DNA from: JAHEEL01 sp963836085
GTDB taxonomy: Bacteria > Actinomycetota > Acidimicrobiia > Spongiisociales > UBA5794
Direction of reading: 5' to 3'
Length of the DNA: 64,000 bases
NCBI GenBank assembly: GCA_963836085.1
Contig: CAWIHT010000008.1
Span: 1 to 64,000 of the forward strand
Within the stretch, counting starts at the first letter, position 1; each line of letters begins with the position of its first letter. Of the stretch, positions 52,401 through 61,666 are shown one piece after another. Under the pieces are notes generated by a model. That model saw only the letters and a list, made by a program, of their open reading frames with translations. It ran no database searches and was not told the origin of the DNA. The position numbers and the translations under genes were made by a program.

Positions 52401-54941
52401 CTACCCACCCGGGACCAGGGTCTGCGTGGCCTCCGCGGCGGCTTCGATCTGGGGGCGGGTCCAGCTCATGGGGGAGTACTCGCCGCTGAGCCAGAGGGGG
52501 ATCATGTCGTCATAGTGGGGGTGGTCGGCGTGGCCGGACTGTCCGGTCGTGTGGGTCGCCAGCGACCGGGACAGGTCGCCGAGGTCGACGAGCATCCGCA
52601 TGGACGGCAGCCAGGTGGTCTCGAAACCCTCGAATGCCGTCCAACCGGTCGCGTTGACGAGGTCCGCGCCGCCCGAGGTCTCATATGGACCGCGATTGAA
52701 GCGGTCTTCGATGAGGCCGATCCCGGAATCCCCGAGCGTCTGGTTCCGGAAGATCGACAGGTGCAGGTCACCCCATCGCCAGTCCTCTGGGTTGTCGCCG
52801 AACCATTCGTCCAGGTCGCCGTAGCCGGCGGCAAGGGCCTTCGACAGCATCATGTCTCTGTCCTCAACCTCGGACGTCGTCTTGTCGTCCCAGAACGGAT
52901 CGGTCGGATCCTCGAGCATGGCACCGACGACCGTGTACCACCGTCCCGCCCCGCTCGGCCAGTAGTCCTCGGGCAGGTCGTCGTGGAACGTGTATTCGAG
53001 CAGGCGAGCCCAGACAGCATTGAATGCCGCTGCGGCACTGGAATCGGCCTGGTTCCCGAGATCCCATGTGGAGAGCACGTCCTTGAGCGACGAATCAAGC
53101 GCCGTGAGATACGGCACAACCGTCTGCGCGTTGAGGCTGAATGAGTCGAACTGAATCGAGCCGTGTTCCGCGAGGCCGATCCCGCTGTTGGATCCCACGA
53201 GATCGACGATCCTCCTGGCCCGGTAGCCGTGGTTCCAGTCGTAGGTGATGTGATAGGGATAGGTGTCGTCGACGACGGCGTTGTTCGCCGTGACGATGTA
53301 GCCGCTCTCCGGGTTGTACGACCGAGGCAGTTCATCGAACGGTATGTATCCGGTCCATTCGTAGTCATCGGTCCAACCGGGGGCGGGCAGCGTCCCGTCG
53401 CCGCCGGCCCGAATCGGGATGAACCCGGGCGACTGGTAGCCGATGTTCCCCGAGGTGTCGGCGTAGATGAAGTTCTGGGCCGGTACGGTGAACGTCGAGA
53501 GCGCAGCACGGAAGTCATCCCAGTTCTTCGCCATGTCGAGGCCGATGAACGCCTGGACGATTCCGGGGTTCGACTCGAGCGCCGTCCACCGCAGTGCGAT
53601 CGCATAGGGTTCCGGAGTGGCGACACCCGAATCGGCGAAGTCGTCCAAGGCCTCATACGAGCCGGAAATGACGGGCCCGTGGCGCGTCGCCTTGACTTCG
53701 ATCGTGACGGGGTCGCCGCCGGCGACGGCGATGGTCTCCTCGTGGACATCCATGTCGACCCACGCCCCGTTGACCTCGTACTGATTCGGGTTGTCGGGGT
53801 TCACCTTCTCGACGTAGAGGTCCTGGACGTCGGGTCCGAGGTTCGTGACACCCCACGCGATGTTTGCGTTGTGGCCGATGATCACTCCGGGAACCCCCGC
53901 AAACGAGAAGCCGGCGACTTCGAAGGGGCAGGCGGCAGACACGTCGGTGCAGTGGAGGCCGTTCTGGAACCAGATCGACGGCATCTGGATCGCGAGGTGA
54001 GGGTCGTTGGCGAGGATCGGCGATCCGGTTGACGAACGGTCACCTGAGATGACCCAAGAGTTGGAGCCAATCCCGGCCTCCGGAGCGGACGCTCCGAGGG
54101 CGGCGAGGAGGTTGATGTTCTCCTGGGCAGACGACAACGCCGAACGGAGCGCGGGGGTCGATCGGAGCGAGGCAGCCATCGTTGTCACCAGGTCGGCGTC
54201 GTTCTCGTTGGCCGGGACGATGTACGGATTGATGTCGCCGGGGTATGGAGGGAAGAGTTGGGCAACCTGTGAGTCGGTGAGCGTGCCGAGCAGGATCGCT
54301 CGTTCGATCTCGGAGTCCATGTTGCCGCGTAGGTCCCACGCCATGGCGATACCCCAACTGAGGGTGTCGACCGGAGTCCACATCTCGGGGGTGTAGGAGT
54401 GGTTCGTGAATTCGAGGACCGTGTACTCGAAGCTGAGGTCGGCAGGGGATTGGGTCGCGATGTAGGCGTTCACGCCGTCTGCATAGGCATCCATGATCGC
54501 CCGCATGTCTGGTGGGGCTGCCTCGTACTGGGCTTCGGCGATCTCATGCCAACCGAGGGTGCGGAGGAACGTGTCCGTCTCGACTTGTGATTCGCCGAAC
54601 ATCTCGGAAAGGCGCCCGGCACCAATGTGACGCCAGAAGTCCATCTGCCAGAACCGCTCTTGGGCGTGGACGTAGCCCTGGGCCATGAACACGTCGTGTG
54701 TGCTGGACGCATAGATATGGGGGATGCCCATGTCGTCGCGGATGACCTCAACAGTCGAGTCGAGGCCGGCGATCGCTACCTCGCCGTCGACGTCGGGGAA
54801 CGCCCGGCGCACCGACACGCGCATGAAGAGCGCCACGCCAACGATCACCACGATGAGGAATGCGGCGATCGCAATGAGGAGGACCTTCCACCACGTGCGC
54901 GACCGCTTCTGCCCGTCGCTCGGCGCTGCTGCGTCAGTCAT
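52401..54941 (-). CDS. Penicillin acylase-family (Ntn) hydrolase, membrane-anchored
   Basis: 846 aa, typical of the family. A single N-terminal transmembrane anchor (about 20-40) precedes a Ntn-hydrolase fold. The autocatalytic cleavage site giving the catalytic N-terminal Ser is in EAGIGSNSWVISG (Ser about 275), with later ILANDPHL and the oxyanion-region Asn. Alpha chain about 40-270, beta chain beyond. Relatives cleave beta-lactam side chains or acyl-homoserine lactones; the substrate here is unknown. The start at 54941 is 7 bases after TACCCT. Divergent from bpa with only 51 bp between. Confidence 0.92.
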   Translation of the reverse strand: MTDAAAPSDGQKRSRTWWKVLLIAIAAFLIVVIVGVALFMRVSVRRAFPDVDGEVAIAGLDSTVEVIRDDMGIPHIYASSTHDVFMAQGYVHAQERFWQMDFWRHIGAGRLSEMFGESQVETDTFLRTLGWHEIAEAQYEAAPPDMRAIMDAYADGVNAYIATQSPADLSFEYTVLEFTNHSYTPEMWTPVDTLSWGIAMAWDLRGNMDSEIERAILLGTLTDSQVAQLFPPYPGDINPYIVPANENDADLVTTMAASLRSTPALRSALSSAQENINLLAALGASAPEAGIGSNSWVISGDRSSTGSPILANDPHLAIQMPSIWFQNGLHCTDVSAACPFEVAGFSFAGVPGVIIGHNANIAWGVTNLGPDVQDLYVEKVNPDNPNQYEVNGAWVDMDVHEETIAVAGGDPVTIEVKATRHGPVISGSYEALDDFADSGVATPEPYAIALRWTALESNPGIVQAFIGLDMAKNWDDFRAALSTFTVPAQNFIYADTSGNIGYQSPGFIPIRAGGDGTLPAPGWTDDYEWTGYIPFDELPRSYNPESGYIVTANNAVVDDTYPYHITYDWNHGYRARRIVDLVGSNSGIGLAEHGSIQFDSFSLNAQTVVPYLTALDSSLKDVLSTWDLGNQADSSAAAAFNAVWARLLEYTFHDDLPEDYWPSGAGRWYTVVGAMLEDPTDPFWDDKTTSEVEDRDMMLSKALAAGYGDLDEWFGDNPEDWRWGDLHLSIFRNQTLGDSGIGLIEDRFNRGPYETSGGADLVNATGWTAFEGFETTWLPSMRMLVDLGDLSRSLATHTTGQSGHADHPHYDDMIPLWLSGEYSPMSWTRPQIEAAAEATQTLVPGG

Positions 54942-54948
54942 AGATTCG

Positions 54949-54954
54949 AGGGTA
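54949..54954 (-). promoter_or_regulatory. -10 box, leaderless acylase gene
   Basis: On the minus strand TACCCT lies 7 bases before the ATG at 54941, facing away from the bpa box at 54981. Confidence 0.55.
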
Positions 54955-54980
54955 CCGTTTCGGCTCGGACCGCGCTGCCG

Positions 54981-54986
54981 TACCAT
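54981..54986 (+). promoter_or_regulatory. -10 box, leaderless bpa gene
   Basis: TACCAT ends 6 bases before the ATG at 54993. Confidence 0.55.
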
Positions 54987-54992
54987 GGGGTC

Positions 54993-55490
54993 ATGGACAA
55001 CCAGACCGATGCGAAACCAACGCCCGACGTCGAAGAGCCGATCACTCCCCAGGTCGTCGATCCCGTAGTCGCCGACGAACCGGAGGACGAGGGCACGTTC
55101 GTGAGTGAACCCTCGAAACTGATCCGGATCGCCTCGATGACACGAGCGATGCTCGAAGAAGTGCGAGCGTCCGGCATGGATGATGTGGGGCGTCAGCGAC
55201 TGCTCGACGTCTACCACCGTTCGATCGACGAACTGCGTGACGTGCTCTCCGACGACCTCAAGGAAGAACTCGATGCGATCTTCGTTCCACTCGAGAGTGA
55301 CACGCCGACCGAACCGGAGATCCGGGTGGCGCAAGCCCAGTTGATCGGGTGGCTCGAGGGCCTCTTCCAGGGGATCCAGGCATCCCTGTGGACCCAGCAG
55401 ATGTCGGCTCAGGCGCAACTCGAACAGATGCGGCGCCGGCACGCCCTGGAGCCACCGGCCGCCGACGAGCAGACGGGGCTGTACCTCTAG
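54993..55490 (+). CDS. bpa: Bacterial proteasome activator Bpa (PafE-like)
   Basis: 165 aa. It opens the 20S proteasome gate without ATP in Mycobacterium. A disordered acidic N-terminus (1-35) is followed by a four-helix bundle (about 40-150): LIRIASMTRAMLEEVRA, VYHRSIDELRDVLSDDLKEEL, QAQLIGWLEGLFQGIQASLW. The C-terminus ...EQTGLYL matches the GQYL-type motif that docks in the proteasome alpha-ring pocket. Next gene is AOR; a PAC2 gene follows. Proteasome core genes are outside the window. Confidence 0.92.
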   Translation: MDNQTDAKPTPDVEEPITPQVVDPVVADEPEDEGTFVSEPSKLIRIASMTRAMLEEVRASGMDDVGRQRLLDVYHRSIDELRDVLSDDLKEELDAIFVPLESDTPTEPEIRVAQAQLIGWLEGLFQGIQASLWTQQMSAQAQLEQMRRRHALEPPAADEQTGLYL

Positions 55491-55558
55491 CGGCGGTTCG
55501 GTCGGCGCACCGGAGTCAATCGCTACGATGCGACGATCGACTGAAGGGATGGGGCATC

Positions 55559-57379
55559 GTGCACGAGGACGCCGCGCTGCCGATCACTGCGGTGATGATT
55601 CACCGATACCACGTGAACCTCACGGACCAGACGGTCCGGTTCGAATCGGTCCCAGCCAAGGATCTCGAGGACGCCCTCGGCGGGATAGCTCGTGCCACGA
55701 AGCTGCTCGTCGACGTCGAGGTCGACGACCCGTACGCGCCGTCCGTACCTCTGGTGATGAACCTCGGCCTGTTGAGCGGCACCCGGGTGATGACCGGTCT
55801 GCGCACGTACTTCCACGGCTACTCGCCGCTCAAGGTGTCGGACAGCGGCTCGCCCGGTCTCATGTGGAGCGCAGGGAGCGGCCACTTCGGGACCAAGCTC
55901 CGTGGCCTCGGCATCGACGAGGTGATCTTCACCGGACGGGCCGAACGGCCGACGCTGATCCACCTCACGCCGGGATCCGATGAAGGACCGGTCCGGTTCG
56001 CGTTCCTCGATGCCTCCGATCTCGCAGGACACACGATCAACGATCGTATTCAGGCGCTCCACGGACGCTATCCCGGGGCGCACTTCGCATCCATCGGACC
56101 CGCGGCCGAGCACTACGAGACCATGCGCTACGCCGCCATCGGTTTGTCGACGGACAACCAGTTGGAGAGCGGCGATCCCAAACAGCGGTTCTGTGGGCGG
56201 GGTGGATACGGCGGCGTGATGGCCTCGAAGAATCTGTGGGCGATCGCTGCCGACGGTCCCGATCCTGCCCGCGAACGTGGCCTGCGCGACATCAATCGCG
56301 AGATCAACCTGGGGCCGGGGAGTGCGAGGTATCGGGATCTCGAACACGACCGCGGCGGGACATGGCGGACACTGAAGTGGATGCATGAAGAGCAGGCGCT
56401 TCCGGAATTCAACTTTGCTCCGACCGGCACCGATGCCGGCACGACGCTCTACCGGGCGTCGGTCGAGGATGGGCCGTACGAGGTCAGGGCGGAGGGGTGC
56501 TACCTCTGCGGTATTCGCTGCCACAAGAATGTCTATGAGGAGGAGCCAGATGGTGAGACGGGGCGTTTCCGTGCGAAGGTGGACTACGAACCGATCGCCC
56601 TGCTCTCCTCGAACCTCGGCATCTACGATCCTGACGCAGCTCTCTCTCTGATTCACCTCTCCGACGAATTGGGGATGGATTCAATCTCGCTCGGCGTGAC
56701 CCTTGGGTACGTCATGGAGTACAACCGGCGCCACGACGGCGATCTGCTCGGCGGCCTTGCCTACGGTGACGTGGACGGGGTGATGGCAGCGATTCAGGCG
56801 GTGTCCGACGGACTCCTGCCCGACCTCGGCGGTGGCGTGAAGCGTCTGTCCGACCGGCTGAACGAGGCGGGGTACGCCATGCACTCGAAGGGGATCGAGT
56901 ATCCCGCATACGAGCCTCATATCAACCCTGGGTTCCCGTGGGCCCTGGCCGGCGGGCACATGTCGATGCGGACGTTCATGCTCTATGCCATGGAACGGCA
57001 GACGGATCTCGACTATTGGGTCGATGCCATCACGGAGACCGGTCCCCTGTATCTGATCGACGATTTCACCGGTCTGTGCAAGTTCGCGAACGCCAGCCCT
57101 GAGTTCGAGGCCGACGCGGTCCGCACTACGACGGGACTCGACATCACCGGTGATGACCTCCGAGGTGCAGCAATGCGAACCCAGTTGCGCGGCTATGCGA
57201 ACGAGCGGCGCCGTGGCTTCGAGGTCGACGACTACCGCCTTCCGGCCGAGGCCCACGGACCGATGGGGGAGTCCGATCTCGAGCCGTTCAATACCAGGGA
57301 GTTCTTCGAGGAGCTCCGCCGGCGGGTGACCGAGCGGATGGGCCGCGAAGCGGCCGACGCCGGATTCCCGTCGGCGTGA
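55559..57379 (+). CDS. Aldehyde:ferredoxin oxidoreductase (tungsten-type)
   Basis: 606 aa, matching the 605-aa archaeal enzyme. It oxidises aldehydes to acids, or reduces acids, with ferredoxin and a tungsto- or molybdo-bispterin. The N-terminal domain ends near 205; FCGRGGYGGVMASKNLWAIA contacts the pterin. The 4Fe-4S Cys are CYLCGIRC (314, 317, 321) and the distal LIDDFTGLCKFAN (about 510). GTG start at 55559 (alternative ATG 55595). It sits between Bpa and PAC2, without adjacent ferredoxin or cofactor genes. AOR is uncommon in actinobacteria. Confidence 0.93.
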   Translation: MHEDAALPITAVMIHRYHVNLTDQTVRFESVPAKDLEDALGGIARATKLLVDVEVDDPYAPSVPLVMNLGLLSGTRVMTGLRTYFHGYSPLKVSDSGSPGLMWSAGSGHFGTKLRGLGIDEVIFTGRAERPTLIHLTPGSDEGPVRFAFLDASDLAGHTINDRIQALHGRYPGAHFASIGPAAEHYETMRYAAIGLSTDNQLESGDPKQRFCGRGGYGGVMASKNLWAIAADGPDPARERGLRDINREINLGPGSARYRDLEHDRGGTWRTLKWMHEEQALPEFNFAPTGTDAGTTLYRASVEDGPYEVRAEGCYLCGIRCHKNVYEEEPDGETGRFRAKVDYEPIALLSSNLGIYDPDAALSLIHLSDELGMDSISLGVTLGYVMEYNRRHDGDLLGGLAYGDVDGVMAAIQAVSDGLLPDLGGGVKRLSDRLNEAGYAMHSKGIEYPAYEPHINPGFPWALAGGHMSMRTFMLYAMERQTDLDYWVDAITETGPLYLIDDFTGLCKFANASPEFEADAVRTTTGLDITGDDLRGAAMRTQLRGYANERRRGFEVDDYRLPAEAHGPMGESDLEPFNTREFFEELRRRVTERMGREAADAGFPSA

Positions 57380-57394
57380 CAACGCGGAGCTGAG

Positions 57395-57400
57395 TAACGT
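57395..57400 (+). promoter_or_regulatory. -10 box, leaderless PAC2 gene
   Basis: TAACGT ends 8 bases before the ATG at 57409. Confidence 0.5.
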
Positions 57401-57408
57401 CGGCAGCG

Positions 57409-58272
57409 ATGACACTGCTTTCATTCGCAAACGATCTCGACCTCAACGATCCGATCATGCTTCTGGCGATGTCGGGCTGGGTCGACGCTGCGTCGGTCGG
57501 CACGGACGCAGCAGATCGAATCTCCGACGGTGGCGATGTGATCGCTTCTTTCGAGGCCGACGCCCTGTTCGACTACCGATCGTCGCGGCCAACGCTGCAT
57601 TTCTCCACCGGCAAACTCAACGAGACGATCTGGCCTCGTCTGGAGCTCATTCACCGAACGGTGGACGGCGTTGATCTGCTCTTCGCCGTGGGGAACGAGC
57701 CCGATTTCCGCTGGAAGGAACTGATCCGGGAGTTCGTGGGTTTGACCGAGCGCTACGGCGTCAAGAAGTTCGTGACCCTCGGTGCCGTACCGGCACCGGT
57801 GCCGCACACGCGTCCGGTACGGGTCGTGTGCACGACGTCGGACGAGGCTTTGCTGCGCGAAGGCGATGAGGTGCTGCCGGATGATCTCGTAGTACCCGGC
57901 GCCGCCGTCAGCGTCTTGCGCCAGGGTGTTGCGGATGCCGGCATCCCAGCAATCGGCTACTGGGCGCAAGTGCCGCACTATCTGCAGGCTCCGTTCCACC
58001 CCGGCGTGCTGAGCCTCATCGAACGAGTGGGAGGACAGGTGGGCGTACGCTTCCCCATTGGCGATTTGGCTTTGGAGGCATCGACCCAACTCGAACAGAT
58101 CGACTCCGACCTCAGCGAACGCGACGACGCGCGCCAATACGTTGAGCGACTGGAGCAGATGCAGGAGGACGGCCCTGAACTCGTCTCGCCGCTTCAGGTC
58201 CTGCCGGCCGACGAGATCGGCGCCGAAGTGGAGAAGTACCTCCGGACCACCTCGGACGACGACGAGCGGTAG
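57409..58272 (+). CDS. PAC2 (proteasome assembly chaperone 2) family protein
   Basis: 287 aa alpha/beta protein with the PAC2 pattern PIMLLAMSGWVDAASVGTDA, LLFAVGNEPDFRWKEL, VKKFVTLGAVPAPVPHTRPVRV and a helical C-terminal segment (about 215-287). In actinobacteria PAC2 proteins such as Rv2125 form oligomers and are genomically linked to proteasome functions; a chaperone role is not proven. The nearby bpa gene supports a proteasome link. Confidence 0.88.
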   Translation: MTLLSFANDLDLNDPIMLLAMSGWVDAASVGTDAADRISDGGDVIASFEADALFDYRSSRPTLHFSTGKLNETIWPRLELIHRTVDGVDLLFAVGNEPDFRWKELIREFVGLTERYGVKKFVTLGAVPAPVPHTRPVRVVCTTSDEALLREGDEVLPDDLVVPGAAVSVLRQGVADAGIPAIGYWAQVPHYLQAPFHPGVLSLIERVGGQVGVRFPIGDLALEASTQLEQIDSDLSERDDARQYVERLEQMQEDGPELVSPLQVLPADEIGAEVEKYLRTTSDDDER

Positions 58273-58319
58273 CTGTCCTTCGGGGCTCAGGAACGGTGGG
58301 AATCGGCTGGTAGCCGGCT

Positions 58320-58913
58320 TCAGCTCCCGATAATCCCAACGAAGAGGGTCAGGATCGCCAGAACGGCGGTCACCGCAATCATCGCCCAGACCGACCAGGT
58401 GAGGCCCTTGATCGACTTCACGGTGTCGTTGAGTGCCGACACGAGGTCATCGAGTCGGGGATCCACGCTGCCCGGTGAAGCCTGCGTCGCTGGAGCGACG
58501 CGGGTGCGCTGCGCTGGCGGGGGTGTCGATGCCGGTGCAGGCGGCGGAGGCGGTGTGGCAGCGGGGGCCGGCCTCGTCGCTGCGCCAGGAGAACCGGCCG
58601 CTGGGGCCTTCGAGCCGGCGGTGGCGATCGGCGTGAGTTGTACTTCCGTGCCCTCGGTGGGGTGACCAAGGCGGACGGTCGTCGGACCCTTGATGTCCAG
58701 GAACTGGATGCGGGCGCTGTTGTAGAACGTTCCGTTCCGGCTCGAGGCATCCTGCAGGACCCACTGGGAGCCGTCGTACTTCACGACGGCGTGGCGCCGT
58801 GAGATACCGGGTCGAGCGACCCGGATGGTCGCCGAGGGATCCGCGCCGATGACGGCCGTGGTTCCGGCAGGAACGGTGACTACTTCACCGGTGGCAGCGA
58901 CCCTCAGGTCCAT
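58320..58913 (-). CDS. FHA-domain protein with C-terminal membrane anchor
   Basis: 197 aa. The FHA domain (1-95) has GADPSATIRVARPGISRRH and LQDASSRNGTFYNS, the phosphothreonine-binding loops. A Pro/Ala-rich linker (about 100-150) and a C-terminal transmembrane helix WSVWAMIAVTAVLAILTLFVG follow. It probably senses a phosphorylated partner at the membrane. No Ser/Thr kinase is adjacent. Confidence 0.87.
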   Translation of the reverse strand: MDLRVAATGEVVTVPAGTTAVIGADPSATIRVARPGISRRHAVVKYDGSQWVLQDASSRNGTFYNSARIQFLDIKGPTTVRLGHPTEGTEVQLTPIATAGSKAPAAGSPGAATRPAPAATPPPPPAPASTPPPAQRTRVAPATQASPGSVDPRLDDLVSALNDTVKSIKGLTWSVWAMIAVTAVLAILTLFVGIIGS

Positions 58914-58994
58914 GATTCCCCATTTGTACGCGCTAGCTGAAGACAGAAATGTAGTGGTGCCATGAGTGTTGTATCAAAAGACTCCGCGGTCGAC

Positions 58995-60113
58995 TCAGGA
59001 GAGCGGCAGCGAGGCGCGGACGGTCGTTCCCGTCTCCGGTTCAGATTCGATCGAGATCTGTCCCCCGGCCCGCGTAGATCGCTCTCTCAGATTGGTCAGA
59101 CCGAGCCCCCACGCAACGGTGGCTGGATCGAATCCGATCCCGTTGTCCGAGATGAGGAGGGCCAGTCGGTCATCGCCGCCGTGAAGCTCGATCGTGACTC
59201 GACTGGCCTCCGAGTGGCGGAGCGAGTTGCTCAGCGACTCTCGGATGAGTTGCATCGCATCCTCGATGACACGGCGGGGAAGGGTGTCGAGGGTTCCGGT
59301 GTAGGTGACTTGGACCTCGGTGTCGTGGGGCCCGGCGAGGCGGGTAACGAGTTCTCGTATCTCGGATCGCAAGGTCCGTTCGTCGCCGCCTGGCGTTCCG
59401 AGGTCGAAGATGAACCCACGGAGCGATGTGATCGTTTGATCGAGGCTCTCGACGTCCTGTTCGAGCGCCCTGCGAACTTCGGGGTCGACGACTTTGAGTG
59501 CCTGCCCCTGGAGTGAGAGGCCCACAGCGAAAAGGTTCTGGATGATGGCGTCGTGAAGGTCGCGGGCGATCCGTTCGCGGTCCTCAGCAACGGCGAGGCT
59601 CTGAAGCCTCCGCTGGAGGCGAACGGTTCGAATGGCGGTTCCCGCAATCATTGCGAGTGCTTCGACCAGGGCCTCGTCCTCTTCGGTGAAGCCACCCTCC
59701 TTATCGGTGAGGTAGAGGTTGCCGAAGAGGTTTGGCCCGGCTCGTACGGGGACGCCGAGGAACGGACCCATTGCCGGATGATGGGATGGCATGCCTACCG
59801 AATCCGGGTGATCGCCGATGTGGTTCAACCGAAGGGTCTTGCCTTCGCGGGAGATGAGGCCGAGGACACCGCGTCCCTGAGGCGGTCCGCCGATCGCGTC
59901 GGCGTCGGTGGGATCGAGACCGGCGTGTACAAAATCAACGAGGCCGCCGTGTTGGCCCACCACGCCGAGGGCACCATGAGGTGCGCCGGTCAGGTCCATG
60001 GCGATCTCAACGGTCGTTGCGAGGATCGCCTGAAGATCGGTCTGGCCGGCTACCGCTGCGGCTCCCTCGACCAGGTCGCGGAGCCGTGCTGGAGTGAACT
60101 GTCTCAACACCAC
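58995..60113 (-). CDS. GAF-domain sensor histidine kinase (DevS/DosT-like)
   Basis: 372 aa, cytoplasmic. GAF domain about 20-165, dimerisation/phosphoacceptor domain HisKA_3 with ERIARDLHDAIIQNLF (His187) and a HATPase domain with LRHSEASRVTIEL and SDNGIGFDP. Only one GAF domain is present, whereas DosT/DevS have two, so haem binding is uncertain. GTG start; TAGCCT 6 bases upstream. The response regulator is divergent 74 bp away, the two almost certainly a pair. Confidence 0.92.
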   Translation of the reverse strand: MVLRQFTPARLRDLVEGAAAVAGQTDLQAILATTVEIAMDLTGAPHGALGVVGQHGGLVDFVHAGLDPTDADAIGGPPQGRGVLGLISREGKTLRLNHIGDHPDSVGMPSHHPAMGPFLGVPVRAGPNLFGNLYLTDKEGGFTEEDEALVEALAMIAGTAIRTVRLQRRLQSLAVAEDRERIARDLHDAIIQNLFAVGLSLQGQALKVVDPEVRRALEQDVESLDQTITSLRGFIFDLGTPGGDERTLRSEIRELVTRLAGPHDTEVQVTYTGTLDTLPRRVIEDAMQLIRESLSNSLRHSEASRVTIELHGGDDRLALLISDNGIGFDPATVAWGLGLTNLRERSTRAGGQISIESEPETGTTVRASLPLS

Positions 60114-60124
60114 GGCAGAAGGCT

Positions 60125-60181
60125 ACTCGGTCCAGAACCAAGGCATTCGGTGCTCCGTCAAGCCCGCGAATGGAGTACCTT
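60125..60181. promoter_or_regulatory. Divergent leaderless promoters of the two-component pair
   Basis: On the minus strand TAGCCT ends 6 bases before the kinase GTG (60113). On the plus strand TACCTT (60176-60181) ends 6 bases before the regulator GTG (60188). The short gap invites co-regulation by the response regulator itself. Confidence 0.5.
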
Positions 60182-60187
60182 GCGGGG

Positions 60188-60883
60188 GTGCCACGAAAGA
60201 AGAAACCGGCCGGATCGCTCCGTGTCGTGCTCGTAGACGACCACGAGGTCGTTCGACGCGGTCTCCGGTCGCTCATCGACTCGTACGACGACCTCTCCGT
60301 GGTCGGCGAAGCGGGGACCGCCAAAGAGGGAGTTCGGCGAGTTGGGTATGACGTTCCGGACGTCGTGGTCATGGATGTTCGCCTCCCCGACGGGTCCGGT
60401 GTCGAGGCATGTCGTGAAATTGTCGACCGGTGGCCAGACGTTGGCGTGCTGATACTGACGTCCTTTGCCGACGAAGAAGCGTTGATGTCGGCGATCATGG
60501 CCGGTGCCGCCGGCTACGTCCTCAAACGTATCGACGCTGAGGCGCTGATCGACAGTATCCGGCGCGTTGGCGCAGGAGAAACGCTGCTCGACCCCGCCAT
60601 GGCGGAGCCACTGTTCGACCGGTTGCGCGGGCACACGGTGGACGACCCGCTCATCCGGAGGCTGTCTCCCCAGGAGAGGCGGATCCTCGACCTGATCGCC
60701 GACGGTATGACCAATCGGCAGATCGCGGAGGAGATGTTCCTCGCGGAGAAGACGGTCAAGAACTACGTTTCGAACCTTCTTGCCAAGATGGAGATGTCAC
60801 GTCGGAGTGAGGCTGCCGCGTATGCCGCACACGTTGCGACGAAACACGAACACCAGTACCCGCCGGAGGAGTGGACGCAATGA
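60188..60883 (+). CDS. NarL/FixJ-type response regulator (DevR-like)
   Basis: 231 aa. Receiver domain with DDHE (17-20), phospho-acceptor Asp63 in VMDVRLPDGSG and the Lys in VLKRIDAEAL; LuxR-type C-terminal helix-turn-helix LSPQERRILDLIADGMTNRQIAEEMFLAEKTVKNYVSNLL (read in parts). The GTG at 60188 is chosen for the -10 box. KTVKNYV and the C-terminal extension resemble mycobacterial DevR/DosR. A CBS-BON gene follows 39 bp later, possibly a target. Confidence 0.92.
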   Translation: MPRKKKPAGSLRVVLVDDHEVVRRGLRSLIDSYDDLSVVGEAGTAKEGVRRVGYDVPDVVVMDVRLPDGSGVEACREIVDRWPDVGVLILTSFADEEALMSAIMAGAAGYVLKRIDAEALIDSIRRVGAGETLLDPAMAEPLFDRLRGHTVDDPLIRRLSPQERRILDLIADGMTNRQIAEEMFLAEKTVKNYVSNLLAKMEMSRRSEAAAYAAHVATKHEHQYPPEEWTQ

Positions 60884-60922
60884 CCATCTGCCCTCTGGAG
60901 GCCGAATCCTCGGGGGCGTGAG

Positions 60923-61579
60923 ATGAGAGTTGTCGACGTCATGACGGCCGACGTGGTTGTCGCGCAACCCGAGTGGTCGCTGAAGCAGGCGGCGCGGGCG
61001 ATGATCGAGGCCGGCGTATCTGGACTCCCGGTGGAGGGACCAGACGGGTCGGTGGTCGGCATCATCACCGAAGCCGACTTCATCGAGACCGAAGCCGGGC
61101 GGACTGCCGGGAGACAGCGGTTGTTCGACGCCGTATTTGGCGAGAAGCGCACCCGCCTTCCGTCGACAGTCGAGGCTGCCATGACCAAGTACCCGATCAT
61201 GGTCGACCGGAACGCCACCATCGCAGAAGCGGCTCGCCTGATGGCCGACCGCAAGGTGAAGCGGCTGCCGGTGGTAGATCCCGATGGCCGACTCGAAGGC
61301 ATCGTGAGTCGTGCCGACATCCTGGTTGCGTTCGCCAGGGATGATCAGGCGATCGCGGATGATGTTGAGCGGGGGGTGATTCGCAGAATCCTCATGCTCG
61401 AGTCGCGCGACGTGTCCGTGCACGTGACCGAAGGCGTCGTTGAGCTCTCCGGCCAGGTCCCGAATCGCTCCGATGCACGCCTGCTCGAGGAACTCGTCGG
61501 GCGGATCGAAGGGGTCATCCGTTGCGAGAGCGACCTCGTGTGGTCGTTCGACGACGTCGCGGCCGGCCCGACGCCGTAG
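60923..61579 (+). CDS. CBS-pair and BON-domain protein
   Basis: 218 aa. Two CBS motifs (about 7-60 and 88-145), VVDVMTADVVVAQPEWSLKQAA and EAAMTKYPIMVDRNATIAEAARLM (read in parts), are followed by a BON domain (about 160-210, VHVTEGVVELSGQVPNRSDARLL). CBS pairs bind adenosyl ligands; BON domains bind lipid or protein. In Mycobacterium the hypoxia protein Hrp1 is a CBS-pair protein in the DosR regulon, which fits this position behind a DevR-like regulator. Confidence 0.87.
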   Translation: MRVVDVMTADVVVAQPEWSLKQAARAMIEAGVSGLPVEGPDGSVVGIITEADFIETEAGRTAGRQRLFDAVFGEKRTRLPSTVEAAMTKYPIMVDRNATIAEAARLMADRKVKRLPVVDPDGRLEGIVSRADILVAFARDDQAIADDVERGVIRRILMLESRDVSVHVTEGVVELSGQVPNRSDARLLEELVGRIEGVIRCESDLVWSFDDVAAGPTP

Positions 61580-61666
61580 CGCTCGGGGCGGGTCGCAGGC
61601 CCGGTCGGGAACAATCTTGCCACCACCGACGTTTGTAACGCGCAAGCCGAGAGGTGGAGCGACGAC

